A DNA stretch of 64,000 bases from Ensifer sp. Root278 (GCF_001429285.1 NZ_LMJJ01000034.1:249159-313158), one strand, 5' to 3'. Positions 1 through 8,669 are shown, numbered from the stretch's first letter. Notes: generated from the sequence alone by a model not told the origin. Program-made: numbers and translations.

Positions 1-424
1 AGCAACGCTTCTCATCTCGCTTTCCCTCGCCGCCGCCGCAGCGCCGGGCGCATCCGCCGCCGACTATATCGGCAGCGGCCAGGTCCAATCCTATAACGCA
101 GGTGTTTGCAGCGAGTCCTCGGTGCTCGGTTTCATCACTTCGCGCTTCGAATACCGGGATGCGAACTACCTGCACGCCAATCTGTCGATCGCCGATATCC
201 GCAACATGGGACAGAACCGGCAAGAGTTCCGCGATGAGACTCATCTGGTCGAGCGTGAATATTGCTATGCTACGGCGGTCATGACCGACGGCCAGCAGCG
301 CTCGCTCTACTACCTCGTCGAACGCCCCTGGGGCTTTGCCGGCGTCGGCAGAAGCATCGAGTTCTGCGTCGGCGGGCTTGATCCCTGGTATGTCTATGGC
401 GCGCATTGCGCCTCGCTCCGCTAA
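1..424 (+). CDS. Exported protein of unknown function, 5' end cut by window
   Basis: The reading frame is open from base 2 and ends with TAA at 422-424; the start codon lies before the window. The first visible residues are a hydrophobic stretch ending in Ala-rich PGASAA, followed by ADYIGSG, which looks like the end of a Sec signal peptide with cleavage near ASA-A. About 120 mature residues follow, with cysteines in CSESS, EYCYA, EFCVG and AHCAS that could form two periplasmic disulfides. The RNase T2 gene begins two bases after the stop, so the two are probably co-transcribed. I recognise no family and assign no function. Confidence 0.7.
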   Translation, partial: ATLLISLSLAAAAAPGASAADYIGSGQVQSYNAGVCSESSVLGFITSRFEYRDANYLHANLSIADIRNMGQNRQEFRDETHLVEREYCYATAVMTDGQQRSLYYLVERPWGFAGVGRSIEFCVGGLDPWYVYGAHCASLR

Positions 425-426
425 TC

Positions 427-1143
427 ATGAAAGCAATCCGGAATGCGCGCCGGCTTCTGCCGGCGCTTCTCGTTGCGGCTAGCCTGGCCGGCTGCAGCGA
501 TCAGAGTACCGAGAAGGCGCCGCCGGCTGCCGAGACGAAACCTGCAAAAGCAATCGCCGCGGTGCCGGTCGGCAGCGGATTCGATTTCTATGTGCTTTCG
601 CTCTCCTGGTCGCCGACCTGGTGCGGCGACAACGATCCCAACGGAAAATCCAGCCAATGCGAGATCGGCAGCAACCGCGGCCTGATTGTGCACGGCCTAT
701 GGCCTCAGAACGAAAGAGGTTTCCCGGATTTCTGCCCGACGCGGCAATCGGACCGTGTGCCCTCCTCGCTCGGCAAGCGGTATCTCGATCTCATTCCGTC
801 GATGGGCCTGATCGGCCATCAGTGGCGCAAGCACGGCACCTGTTCCGGGCTCAGTCAGGAGGACTACTTCGCCGTCACACGCGCGGCCTGGAACAGGCTC
901 GCGCTACCAGCAGAACTCTCCCCGCCCCGGCAACAAACGAACATGTCCGTCAACGCGATCGAAAGCACGCTCGTCGCCCAAAACCCTGGCATGACAAAAG
1001 ACGCGGTCGCGGTTACGTGCGAAGGCAACATGCTCGAAGAAATCCGGATCTGCTTCGACAAGTCGCTGAATTTCCGATCCTGCCCGGCGGTCGATCGCCA
1101 GGCATGCAGGAAAGACAGCGTTTCACTGCCTCCGGCTCCATAG
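427..1143 (+). CDS. Ribonuclease T2 family lipoprotein
   Basis: A secreted RNase T2-type endoribonuclease (238 aa), which in this family cleaves single-stranded RNA through 2',3'-cyclic phosphates. Both catalytic signatures are intact: CAS1 as HGLWPQ (residues 89-94) and CAS2 as HQWRKHGTC (131-139). The N-terminus is a lipoprotein signal with lipobox LAGC (Cys23), so the enzyme should be membrane-anchored in the periplasm or outer membrane. I chose the ATG at 427, two bases after the upstream stop, because it gives an ideal signal peptide; an in-frame TTG at 406 adds seven residues. The physiological substrate is not evident; periplasmic RNA scavenging is plausible. Confidence 0.9.
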   Translation: MKAIRNARRLLPALLVAASLAGCSDQSTEKAPPAAETKPAKAIAAVPVGSGFDFYVLSLSWSPTWCGDNDPNGKSSQCEIGSNRGLIVHGLWPQNERGFPDFCPTRQSDRVPSSLGKRYLDLIPSMGLIGHQWRKHGTCSGLSQEDYFAVTRAAWNRLALPAELSPPRQQTNMSVNAIESTLVAQNPGMTKDAVAVTCEGNMLEEIRICFDKSLNFRSCPAVDRQACRKDSVSLPPAP

Positions 1144-1225
1144 GTATTTGTTCTTAGGCAATTCCGGACGCAATTCCGCTTCGCACTCTCGTCGGAATTG
1201 CTCTGGACCAGAAGAAAGACGCTCG

Positions 1226-1816
1226 ATGAAGATACTGTACTCTCCTGCCTCGCCCTATTCGAACAAGGTTCGGATGGCGGCGCATTATGCCGGGTTCTCC
1301 GCCGACAGCGTCCTGACCGACACCGGAGCCAATCCACCCGAACTGATCGGCAACAATCCGCTCGGCAAGATACCGACACTCATCCTTAACGATGGGCGTT
1401 CGGTCTATGACAGCCGCGCGATCATGCACTTCATCGATCGGGAAACGAAGGGCAAGCTTTACCCGAAGAACGCGGGCAAGCGGACCGATGTCGAGATCCT
1501 CGAAGCTTTGTGCGACGGTGTCTGCGACAGCCTGCTGGCGATCGTCTACGAGAAACGTTCACACCCGCCGGAGAAGGTGCATCAGCCCTGGATCGACCGG
1601 CAATGGGAAAAGGTCGAACGCAGCCTCGACCATCTGAACGCCAACCTGCCGAAGACCGGAGCCAAGCTCCATGGCGGCCATTTCGCCCTTGCGGCGATGC
1701 TGCGCTACATCGAGTTGCGCTTTGCCGGCGAATGGCAGAAGGGTCGCGCCAAACTCAAGAACTGGCCGGCGAAGTTCGAAAAGCACTTTCCCGACTATTC
1801 CAAGTTCAAAGCGTAG
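1226..1816 (+). CDS. Glutathione S-transferase family protein
   Basis: A 196-aa soluble protein with a thioredoxin-fold N-terminal GST domain beginning MKILYSPASPYSNKVRMAA; the Ser/Tyr of SPYS is the usual glutathione-activating position. The cis-proline and SNAIL-like segment GKIPTLILNDGRSVYDSRAI (about 53-72) binds the gamma-glutamyl moiety in this family. A helical C-terminal domain follows. The ATG at 1226 is preceded by GAAGAAAGA and removes 26 unlikely residues present in the longer open frame. It stands alone, ending before a bidirectional terminator. The substrate cannot be told from sequence; detoxification or glutathione-dependent reduction is the general expectation. Confidence 0.85.
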   Translation: MKILYSPASPYSNKVRMAAHYAGFSADSVLTDTGANPPELIGNNPLGKIPTLILNDGRSVYDSRAIMHFIDRETKGKLYPKNAGKRTDVEILEALCDGVCDSLLAIVYEKRSHPPEKVHQPWIDRQWEKVERSLDHLNANLPKTGAKLHGGHFALAAMLRYIELRFAGEWQKGRAKLKNWPAKFEKHFPDYSKFKA

Positions 1817-1829
1817 GAAACGCGCACAA

Positions 1830-1860
1830 AAAAGGCCGGGTCGCCCCGGCCTTCTTGTTT
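1830..1860. terminator. Bidirectional rho-independent terminator
   Basis: The stem AAGGCCGGG / CCCGGCCTT has a short loop, with an A-run before it and CTTGTTT after. It lies between the convergent GST gene and the Omp25-like gene and can serve both. Confidence 0.8.
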
Positions 1861-1877
1861 GATCCGGCGAGAGCCGA

Positions 1878-2516
1878 TCAGAACTTCACGCCCATACCGA
1901 CGCGAACGCTGTGTTCGTCGTAACCGGAGGAGACGTTGGTGCCGCCCATCCGGAAGTCCTTCGAGCCGTAGTCCGTGTAACGGTACTCGACGCGTGCGGT
2001 GATGTTGTCGGTGACAAAGGTTTCCGCGCCGGCACCTGCGGTCCAGCCGACCATGGTGTTCTTGTCGGAAGCGCCACCAACGGTGCCCTTGGCCTGGCCG
2101 ACGGCGAGACCGGCGGTGCCGTAAAGCAGAACCGGGTTCAGATCGACGCCGACGCGTGCGCGCAGCGAGCCGTTGACGCCCTGCTTCATGCGCAGGTTGC
2201 CCTTGCTCGAATCCTGACCGGAGTAGCCGACATCCGCTTCGCCGCCGTATACGATCTGGCCGCTCTGCATGTTGTAGCCGCCGTAGAGACCGCCGCCGAA
2301 GCCGGCTGCCGTGTTGCTGCCGGTCGCGTCAAACTGACCATGGTGCCAATCGGCGGTACCACCGACATAGGCGCCCGACCAGTTCTTCTGCGCCGGCTCG
2401 GTGTATTCGGCCTGCGGAGCAGCCGGAACTTCGTCGATCGCATCAGCAGCCTGGGCGGCCTGGAAGGCGATGAGGGTCATAGCCGAAGCCATGAGGGTGG
2501 TGGTGAGCGTACGCAT
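1878..2516 (-). CDS. Omp25/RopB-like outer membrane beta-barrel protein
   Basis: A 212-aa exported protein with signal peptide MRTLTTTLMASAMTLIAFQAAQA, a short acidic/proline-rich linker and a small eight-strand-type barrel (WSGAYVGG near residue 45, then repeated glycine- and aromatic-rich strands). It ends in the typical barrel terminus VRVGMGVKF with a final Phe. Start at 2516: AGGAG sits 7 bases upstream; a longer open frame would put 19 charged residues ahead of the signal peptide. Such proteins are abundant surface proteins of Rhizobiales that stabilise the outer membrane. The gene is divergent from the SDR gene across an AT-rich gap. Confidence 0.85.
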   Translation of the reverse strand: MRTLTTTLMASAMTLIAFQAAQAADAIDEVPAAPQAEYTEPAQKNWSGAYVGGTADWHHGQFDATGSNTAAGFGGGLYGGYNMQSGQIVYGGEADVGYSGQDSSKGNLRMKQGVNGSLRARVGVDLNPVLLYGTAGLAVGQAKGTVGGASDKNTMVGWTAGAGAETFVTDNITARVEYRYTDYGSKDFRMGGTNVSSGYDEHSVRVGMGVKF

Positions 2517-2883
2517 AAATATTCTCCTTTTCGTACCGATGCCCCTTGGGCTTGGGGTCCCACAGTGAAACATCGGACAACTTTCAATTAACCCGCCCGG
2601 TTGAGCTGAAATTGGTCAGCAAATGCGGATTCACAAGAGCCAAAATGTGAAATTTTGGTGGCACAAACACGCCCGAAATTTGATGTTGCCTTGGCGCAAC
2701 AGGGGATTTATTAACCATGATTCAAGATTAACGAAAGATATACTATACACATACAAAATAATACAATTTACGCCAATTCCATTAATTTTTCGGCAAGGAA
2801 CTGTCAGGGAGTGTTTCAGGCTCACGTTTCTTGCCTATATCTTGGTCGGCTGACGCGAAGATTCGAAAAAGCGGGATGAAACG
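2517..2883. other. AT-rich divergent intergenic region
   Basis: A 367-base gap between the divergent omp and SDR genes. Bases 2690-2800 are strikingly AT-rich against the GC-rich surroundings. It contains a 7+7 bp inverted repeat CCAAAAT-N5-ATTTTGG (2640-2658). I could not place a convincing promoter, though both genes must be served from here. Confidence 0.5.
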
Positions 2884-3648
2884 TTGAAGAAAGCACGAAA
2901 GGCCGCCCTCGTGACCGGGGGCGCCAAGCGGATCGGCAAAGCTATAGTTGAGGACCTCGCGGCCCATGGCTTTTCGGTCGCCATTCATGCCGACGCCTCA
3001 TTTGACGAAGCGGAAGCTCTGGTCGAAGCACTCTCGAAAGGTGGAACGAAGGCCATCGCGCTTCGCGCCGACCTCACCGATACGGCGGAGACTTCGACGC
3101 TCATCGCACGCGCCGCAGAGGCGCTTGGCCCGCTGAACCTGCTCGTCAACAATGCCTCGGTCTTCAAGAAGGACAGCCTCGACGCTTTCGACGAATCAAT
3201 CTGGGATCAGCACTTCGCCCTGCATGTGAAGGCCCCTTCCCTGTTGGCGCGCGATTTCGCTGAACTGCTTCCGGCGGACGCCAATGGACTCATTGTCAAC
3301 GTGATCGACCAGCGCGTCTGGGCTCCCAATCCGCGCTTTTATTCCTATATGTTGTCGAAGTCGGCGCTTTGGACCGCTACCCGGACGATGGCGCAGGCGC
3401 TCGCCCCGCGCATCCGCGTCAACGGTATCGGCCCCGGGCCGACTTTGCCAAACGAGCGGCAGGACCCGCAGGATTTTGAGGCGCAGGTCGAAGCCCTGAT
3501 TCTCAGACGCGGGCCGACGCTCGACGAATTCGGACGGACGATCCGCTTCCTGTTCGACACGCCGTCGATTACCGGACAGATGATCGCGCTCGACGGGGGC
3601 CAGCACCTCGCCTGGGAAACGCCCGACATCAGGGAGATAGTGGAATGA
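2884..3648 (+). CDS. SDR family oxidoreductase (FolM/pteridine-reductase-like)
   Basis: A 254-aa NAD(P)-dependent short-chain dehydrogenase. The Rossmann glycine motif is [11 protein letters not shown] (about 13-23); the Arg in this loop is typical of the pteridine-reductase/FolM branch and favours NADPH. NNASVF is the NAG-type motif. [10 protein letters not shown] supplies the catalytic YxxxK (Y-M-L-S-K), and [11 protein letters not shown] is the cofactor/substrate loop. The start is TTG at 2884 behind GGATGAAACG; no in-frame ATG precedes it. The stop overlaps the uvrC start (ATGA), so the two are translationally coupled. The reaction is inferred from subfamily resemblance only. Confidence 0.8.
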   Translation: MKKARKAALVTGGAKRIGKAIVEDLAAHGFSVAIHADASFDEAEALVEALSKGGTKAIALRADLTDTAETSTLIARAAEALGPLNLLVNNASVFKKDSLDAFDESIWDQHFALHVKAPSLLARDFAELLPADANGLIVNVIDQRVWAPNPRFYSYMLSKSALWTATRTMAQALAPRIRVNGIGPGPTLPNERQDPQDFEAQVEALILRRGPTLDEFGRTIRFLFDTPSITGQMIALDGGQHLAWETPDIREIVE

Positions 3649-5666
3649 ACGGACGCGTGCCGACAGACGGCGGCATCCTCTATGACGGCAGCGAAGCGGA
3701 AGACGACGACGATCTGATCGAGGTCACAGAAAGCACGAGTGCCACGCCACCCGTCGAGTGGAACGAGAATCGCGCCGAAATGGAAGGCTTGAAGGGCGCA
3801 GAGCTGATCCAGGCCTTCGTCAAGCTCCTGCCAAACGGCCCTGGCGTCTACCGCATGTTCAACGAGACCGGCGACGTTCTCTATGTCGGCAAGGCGCGCA
3901 GCCTGAAGAAGCGCGTCAGCAACTATGCCCAGGGACGCGGCCATTCCAACCGCATCGCGCGCATGGTGCGCGAGACCGCCAACATGGAGTTCGTGACGAC
4001 GCGCACCGAGATCGAGGCGCTGCTGCTCGAAGCGAACCTGATCAAGCGCCTCCGGCCGCGCTTCAACGTGCTTTTGCGCGACGACAAGTCGTTTCCCTAT
4101 ATTCTGGTGACGGGCGACAGCCGGGCGCCGGCGCTTTACAAGCACCGCGGCGCACGCAGCCGCAAGGGGGACTTCTTCGGCCCCTTCGCGTCGGCTGGTG
4201 CCGTCGGGCGAACGATCAATTCGCTGCAGCGCGCCTTCCTGCTCAGGACCTGTACCGACAGCGTCTTTGAGACCCGGACGCGCCCCTGCCTGCTCTACCA
4301 GATCAAGCGCTGTTCGGCGCCCTGCACCCGCGAAATCAGCGACCCCGACTATGCGGAACTGGTGCGCGAAGCCAAGGACTTCCTGTCGGGCAAGAGCCAG
4401 GCGGTGAAGGCAACCATTGCGGCTGCCATGGGCGAGGCTTCGGAGAACCTCGACTTCGAGAGGGCCGCCCTTTACCGCGACCGGCTGGCAGCGCTCAGCC
4501 ACGTCCAGAGCCACCAGGGCATCAATCCCGCCGGTGTCGAGGAGGCCGATGTCTTCGCGATCCATCACGAGGGCGGCATATCCTGCATCCAGGTCTTCTT
4601 CTTCCGCACCGGTCAGAACTGGGGAAACCGCGCCTATTTCCCGAAGGCGGACCCGTCGCTGCCGACAGCGGAGGTGCTTTCGCAGTTCCTGGCGCAGTTC
4701 TACGACGACAAGCCCTGTCCCCGGCAGATCCTTCTTTGCGAGGCGGTGGAGGAGCAGGAATTGCTCGGCCAGGCGCTGAGCGAAAAGTCCGGATACAAGG
4801 TCGCGATCCAGGTGCCGCAGCGCGGTGAGAAGAAAGATCTCGTCGATCATGCGCTCGCCAACGCGCGCGAAGCCCATGGCCGCAAGCTGGCGGAAACCGC
4901 CTCGCAATCGCGCCTGCTCGAAGGCTTCTCGGAAACCTTCAAGCTTGAGCGGGTGCCGCGCCGCATCGAGATCTACGACAACTCCCACATCATGGGCACC
5001 AATGCCGTCGGCGGCATGGTGGTGGCGGGGCCGGAAGGTTTCGTCAAAGGCCAGTACCGCAAGTTCAACATCAAATCGACCGACATTACGCCGGGCGACG
5101 ACTTCGGCATGATGCGGGAAGTGATGACGCGGCGGTTCTCGCGACTGCTGAAGGAAGAAGGCAAGCCGGACCGGACCGTAGAGTCTGACGACGGCGCTTT
5201 CCCCGCCTGGCCCGATGTAATCCTCATCGACGGCGGCCAGGGGCAGATGACCGCCGTGCGGGCCATCCTGAAGGAGCTCGATGTCGAAGACTGCGTCACC
5301 GCGATCGGCGTCGCCAAGGGTGTCGACCGCGACGCCGGACGCGAACGCTTCTTCGCGCTTGGCCGCGACAGCTTCACGCTGCCGCCGCGCGATCCGGTGC
5401 TCTACTTCATTCAGCGACTGCGCGATGAAGCGCACCGTTTTGCGATCGGCTCGCATCGCGCCCGCCGCAAGAAGGAGATGGTCAAGAACCCGCTCGACGA
5501 AATCGCCGGCATCGGGCCGACGCGTAAGCGCGCGCTGTTGACGCATTTCGGCACCGCGAAGGCCGTCTCGCGCGCGGGCATCAACGACCTGATGGCCGTC
5601 GCCGGGATTTCCGAGACGGTGGCCCGGCTGGTCTACGAACATTTCCACGACGATGGTGCCAAATGA
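3645..5666 (+). CDS. uvrC: Excinuclease ABC subunit C
   Basis: UvrC makes both incisions in nucleotide excision repair after UvrAB finds the lesion. In this 673-aa protein the GIY-YIG nuclease domain starts at GPGVYRMF (about 65-72) with VLYVGKA following. A UVR helical segment lies around [15 protein letters not shown], the RNase H-like domain has DNSHIMGT and IDGGQGQ, and a C-terminal helix-hairpin-helix pair ([23 protein letters not shown]) completes it. About 60 residues precede the nuclease domain, an acidic extension absent from E. coli UvrC. It overlaps the SDR gene by four bases. Confidence 0.97.
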   Translation: MNGRVPTDGGILYDGSEAEDDDDLIEVTESTSATPPVEWNENRAEMEGLKGAELIQAFVKLLPNGPGVYRMFNETGDVLYVGKARSLKKRVSNYAQGRGHSNRIARMVRETANMEFVTTRTEIEALLLEANLIKRLRPRFNVLLRDDKSFPYILVTGDSRAPALYKHRGARSRKGDFFGPFASAGAVGRTINSLQRAFLLRTCTDSVFETRTRPCLLYQIKRCSAPCTREISDPDYAELVREAKDFLSGKSQAVKATIAAAMGEASENLDFERAALYRDRLAALSHVQSHQGINPAGVEEADVFAIHHEGGISCIQVFFFRTGQNWGNRAYFPKADPSLPTAEVLSQFLAQFYDDKPCPRQILLCEAVEEQELLGQALSEKSGYKVAIQVPQRGEKKDLVDHALANAREAHGRKLAETASQSRLLEGFSETFKLERVPRRIEIYDNSHIMGTNAVGGMVVAGPEGFVKGQYRKFNIKSTDITPGDDFGMMREVMTRRFSRLLKEEGKPDRTVESDDGAFPAWPDVILIDGGQGQMTAVRAILKELDVEDCVTAIGVAKGVDRDAGRERFFALGRDSFTLPPRDPVLYFIQRLRDEAHRFAIGSHRARRKKEMVKNPLDEIAGIGPTRKRALLTHFGTAKAVSRAGINDLMAVAGISETVARLVYEHFHDDGAK

Positions 5667-5795
5667 CAACCGGGTGTCACAATTCACCGGGCGTTCACAT
5701 GGAATCAGGCAAATATGACAATTGCCGCGTGATGACCTGTTGACCTCCGGTCAGCAAAGTCATTCTGTACCTGACGAACCAGAGAACACGAATCC

Positions 5796-6383
5796 ATGCC
5801 CACGCCCGTCGCCTACAGCATCCCGAACCTGCTCACCTATTTCCGAATCCTGATCGTGCCGCTGATCGTCCTTTGCTTCTTCATCGAAGGGCGGCTGCAC
5901 AGTTCGGATTTCGCGCGCTGGACGGCGGTCACGCTCTTCGCGATTGCGTCGATCACCGACTTCTTCGATGGCTATCTCGCCCGCATCTGGAAGCAGACGT
6001 CGAACATCGGCAAGATGCTGGATCCGATCGCCGACAAGCTGCTTGTCGCCTCGATCCTGCTGCTGGTCGCCGCTGACGGCACGATCGCCGGCTGGTCGAT
6101 CTGGGCTGCGATCATCATCCTCTGCCGAGAAATCCTGGTGTCCGGCCTGCGCGAATATCTGGCGGCACTCAAGGTCAGCGTGCCCGTCACCCGCATCGCC
6201 AAGTGGAAGACGACGATCCAGATGGTCGCCATCGCCTTCCTGCTCGCCGGTCCTGCTGGCGACAAGATTTTGCCCTACACGACGGAAGCGGGTATCGTGC
6301 TCCTGTGGATCGCCGCCGCCATCACGCTCTACACGGGCTACGACTATTTCCGCGCCGGCCTCAAGCACGTGGTCAACGAATGA
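5796..6383 (+). CDS. pgsA: CDP-diacylglycerol-glycerol-3-phosphate 3-phosphatidyltransferase
   Basis: Inner-membrane enzyme making phosphatidylglycerol phosphate from CDP-diacylglycerol and glycerol 3-phosphate, the first committed step to PG and cardiolipin. The 195-aa protein has the complete CDP-alcohol phosphotransferase motif D-G-x2-A-R-x8-G-x3-D-x3-D at residues 58-80, with metal-binding aspartates D58, D76 and D80. Several hydrophobic segments flank it. The next gene, moaD, begins inside its stop codon (ATGA), so the three genes pgsA-moaD-moaE form one unit. Confidence 0.95.
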   Translation: MPTPVAYSIPNLLTYFRILIVPLIVLCFFIEGRLHSSDFARWTAVTLFAIASITDFFDGYLARIWKQTSNIGKMLDPIADKLLVASILLLVAADGTIAGWSIWAAIIILCREILVSGLREYLAALKVSVPVTRIAKWKTTIQMVAIAFLLAGPAGDKILPYTTEAGIVLLWIAAAITLYTGYDYFRAGLKHVVNE

Positions 6384-6640
6384 GCACCGTCAATCTCGTC
6401 TATTTCTCCTGGGTGCGCGAGCGCATCGGCAAGGGCGAAGAGACCCTGGACGTTCCCGCCAGCGTCGTCACCATTGCCGACTTGCTCCAGCATCTGAAGA
6501 CGCTCGGCGACGAATACGAAGCGGCGCTCGAACATGAAAACGTCATCCGCGCGGCCATCAACCAGGAACATGTCGACCACAAGGAGCCGATTGCCGGCGC
6601 CCGTGAGATCGCCCTGTTTCCGCCCATGACGGGCGGCTGA
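6380..6640 (+). CDS. moaD: Molybdopterin synthase sulfur-carrier subunit
   Basis: An 86-aa ubiquitin-fold protein ending in the invariant Gly-Gly (PPMTGG), whose C-terminus is adenylylated and thiocarboxylated and then donates sulfur to precursor Z within molybdopterin synthase. The motif FPPMTGG is diagnostic. The ATG overlaps the pgsA TGA by four bases and moaE follows four bases after the stop, which matches the usual moaD-moaE pairing. Confidence 0.95.
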   Translation: MSTVNLVYFSWVRERIGKGEETLDVPASVVTIADLLQHLKTLGDEYEAALEHENVIRAAINQEHVDHKEPIAGAREIALFPPMTGG

Positions 6641-6644
6641 GCCC

Positions 6645-7112
6645 ATGAACGCGCCGGTGAACGTGCGCGTTCAGCGCGAGGACTTCGATCTCAATACGGA
6701 GGTCGCGAAGCTCTCTGCCGGACGGGCGGACGTCGGCGCGGTCGTCACTTTCTCCGGGCTTTGCAGAGATGAGGCGGGCACGCTCGCTGCGCTTGAGCTC
6801 GAACATTATCCAGGCATGGCCGAAGCGGAGATCGAGCGCATCTGCCACGAGGCGGTTGAGCGCTTCTCGCTGCAGGCCGCCACCGCCATCCACCGTTACG
6901 GCAAGATCATGCCCGGCGACAATATTGTGCTGGTCGTCGCCGCCTCGCGGCACCGGCAGGCCGCCTTCGACGGCGCCAACTTCATCATGGATTTCCTGAA
7001 GACCTCAGCGCCTTTCTGGAAGAAGGAACACCTCGGCGACGGCACCACCGGCGGCTGGGTCAGCGCCAAGGATGCCGACGACACGGCGCGGGACCGCTGG
7101 TCGACGAAATAG
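6645..7112 (+). CDS. moaE: Molybdopterin synthase catalytic subunit
   Basis: The large subunit of molybdopterin synthase (155 aa), which converts cyclic pyranopterin monophosphate to molybdopterin using two MoaD thiocarboxylates. Recognisable segments are VGAVVTFSGLCRD, LELEHYPGMAE, IHRYGKIMPGDNIVLVVAASRHR and the active-site lysine region FLKTSAPFWKKE. It ends the pgsA operon and converges on the LivH-type permease gene, with only about 30 bases between stops and no strong terminator visible. Confidence 0.95.
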   Translation: MNAPVNVRVQREDFDLNTEVAKLSAGRADVGAVVTFSGLCRDEAGTLAALELEHYPGMAEAEIERICHEAVERFSLQAATAIHRYGKIMPGDNIVLVVAASRHRQAAFDGANFIMDFLKTSAPFWKKEHLGDGTTGGWVSAKDADDTARDRWSTK

Positions 7113-7144
7113 CGCTACATGCGGGGACTTCCCCTCCCGTTTGA

Positions 7145-8041
7145 CTAGGGAATGACTTTCTCCCGGCGCGTCACGACCAGCACGATCACCAGGAAACCGA
7201 AGATCACGAAATCGCGCCAGAGGATGGGGCCATAGGCACTCCAAAGCGTTTCGAGGAAACCGACCCCGGCGGCGCCAAGGGCTGCAAAAAGCGGCGAAGC
7301 CTGGCCGCCGATTGCGGCGATGAACAGCACCTTGACGCCGAAGGTGAGCCCCGTGCCGAAATCCATGTTGCCGTAGTAGGAGGCTGCGAGAATGCCGCAG
7401 ACGGCGGCGATCAAAGATGCCGCGCCATAGGCGGCGATGTAAACGGTCGCGGCGTCGACACCGCAGAGCGCTGCAGCCCCCCTGTCCTCCGATACGGCGC
7501 GCCAGAACCGCCCTGCCCGAGAGTGCGTGAGATACCAGTGCCCGGCCGCCACGAGCGCAGCCATGAGCACGGTGTTGCCGAGCTGGATGACCGTCAAGGT
7601 CACCGGAAAGCGAGGATCGTCCCAGAAGACGATATTCCCGTTCAGGAACGGCGGCAGCCACAGGCTGCGTGTCTCAGAGGCGAGCCGCGCCGTTTCCATC
7701 AGCACCAGCAGGCAGCCGAGCGAAGCGACGACGACGGTGTTGGCGGAGGAAAAGGCGAGCGGCCGCATGACATAACGCCCGGCGACGAGCCCGGCGCCAA
7801 CGCTGAAGCTCAGGGCCGCAGCCGCGCCGAGGCCAAGGGCGGCCGGCAACACCAGCCACAGCCGGTTCCAGCCGAAATCAGCAAACAGCACGAACATCTG
7901 GCCCGAGAAGGCAAAGAGCGCGCCATAGGTAAGATCCGCCCGACGCGTCACCGCGAAGGCGATGGCATAGCCGAAGGCGAGCGCCGCATAGAGCGCAGCG
8001 ATTGGGACGGCATTGGCGAGCTGCTGCAGAAAATAGAGCAT
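7145..8041 (-). CDS. Orphan LivH-type branched-chain amino acid ABC permease
   Basis: A 298-aa integral membrane protein of the LivH/LivM permease family with about eight hydrophobic segments. The cytoplasmic EAA-like loop reads RAVSEDRGAAALCGVD, which contacts the ATPase in this family. The ATG at 8041 was chosen over an in-frame codon at 8086 because the latter would run through the inverted repeat between this gene and the CGNR gene. No LivM, LivG/F ATPase or binding protein lies nearby, so its partners are encoded elsewhere or it works in an unusual way. It is divergent from the CGNR regulator and probably shares its operator. Confidence 0.8.
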   Translation of the reverse strand: MLYFLQQLANAVPIAALYAALAFGYAIAFAVTRRADLTYGALFAFSGQMFVLFADFGWNRLWLVLPAALGLGAAAALSFSVGAGLVAGRYVMRPLAFSSANTVVVASLGCLLVLMETARLASETRSLWLPPFLNGNIVFWDDPRFPVTLTVIQLGNTVLMAALVAAGHWYLTHSRAGRFWRAVSEDRGAAALCGVDAATVYIAAYGAASLIAAVCGILAASYYGNMDFGTGLTFGVKVLFIAAIGGQASPLFAALGAAGVGFLETLWSAYGPILWRDFVIFGFLVIVLVVTRREKVIP

Positions 8042-8055
8042 GGCGCATCCGGAGC

Positions 8056-8083
8056 GTGACAAGATCAATATAACTGGTAAAAT
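8056..8083 (+). promoter_or_regulatory. Candidate sigma70-type promoter of the CGNR gene
   Basis: GTGACA and TAAAAT are separated by 16 bases, each matching five of six consensus positions. The expected start is near 8090, giving an untranslated leader of about 19 bases with TAGGA as ribosome binding site. The -10 element lies inside the inverted repeat at 8072-8097. Confidence 0.45.
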
Positions 8084-8097
8084 CAATTTTACCAGTT
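8072..8097. promoter_or_regulatory. Perfect 12+12 bp inverted repeat, probable operator
   Basis: AACTGGTAAAAT, a CA spacer, then ATTTTACCAGTT: a perfect dyad of 26 bases between the divergent permease and CGNR genes. It covers the candidate -10 of the CGNR gene and ends just before its ribosome binding site. The symmetry, spacing and position are those of a dimeric repressor site. The CGNR protein is the obvious candidate to bind it, by inference. Confidence 0.7.
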
Positions 8098-8108
8098 AGG
8101 ATTTTCGT

Positions 8109-8669
8109 ATGACCTTCACCTGGACAGCCCATCGATTTGCCGGCGGCGCGCTGGCGCTAGACGTGGCCAATTCCATCATCCTGCGCGCCGATCCGGAGCG
8201 CCGGATCGACCGTTTCGCCGATGTCGCGGCAATCGATTCTTTTGCGGAAGCGGCCAACCGTTTCGGGGCGGAGAGTGCCCGCTTCGGTGCGCTGGCGCCC
8301 GTCGCAGCGGAGAATCGCCGCCGGCTGCTGCAACTGCGCGAAGCGACTGACCGGCACTTTCGCGCGGCGATATCGGCCAATGGACGGCCGGAGTTCTTGG
8401 CCGATTTGCTCGAGGCGATCGCCGCGGTTCTCCGCCGTTCCCTGCCTCACGGCGGCGCACTTTCGCTCGACACCGCAACCGCGCAATCCGCCCTCAGCCT
8501 TGCCGCCAGCACCGAGCCCGACCGGCTGAAGATCTGTCCGAACTGCGGATGGCTGTTTCTCGACCGCAGCCGCAACCGCAGCCGGACCTGGTGCGACATG
8601 GCCGTCTGCGGCAATCGCACCAAGGCCAAACGCCACTACCATCGCAACAGGGAGGAAACCGGCTTATGA
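8109..8669 (+). CDS. CGNR zinc-finger (ABATE domain) transcriptional regulator
   Basis: A 186-aa protein with the N-terminal ABATE domain (GGALALDVANSI..., about 12-120), thought to sense a small ligand, and a C-terminal CGNR zinc finger: CPNCGWLF followed by TWCDMAVCGNRTKAKRHYHR. The CPNC and C-x4-C pairs would bind zinc, and the basic CGNR helix would bind DNA. Family members are presumed stress- or metabolite-responsive regulators. The stop overlaps the start of the downstream lipoprotein by four bases. The perfect dyad just upstream suggests autoregulation and control of the divergent permease. Confidence 0.85.
   Translation: MTFTWTAHRFAGGALALDVANSIILRADPERRIDRFADVAAIDSFAEAANRFGAESARFGALAPVAAENRRRLLQLREATDRHFRAAISANGRPEFLADLLEAIAAVLRRSLPHGGALSLDTATAQSALSLAASTEPDRLKICPNCGWLFLDRSRNRSRTWCDMAVCGNRTKAKRHYHRNREETGL

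Noticed and set aside
2700-2735. CtrA binding sites (TTAA-N7-TTAAC)
   Set aside because: The TTAACC and TTAACG boxes near 2710-2735 are spaced by 13 bases, not 7, and the TTAACACGGTTTAAG near 36025 is spaced by 6.
3345-5687. A 780-codon open frame on the minus strand opposite uvrC
   Set aside because: It lies exactly opposite a certain gene and its composition (Arg/Gly/Ala-rich, no domain) is that of the antisense frame in GC-rich DNA. The same applies to other long antisense frames opposite the ABC-F gene, lptD and fabF.
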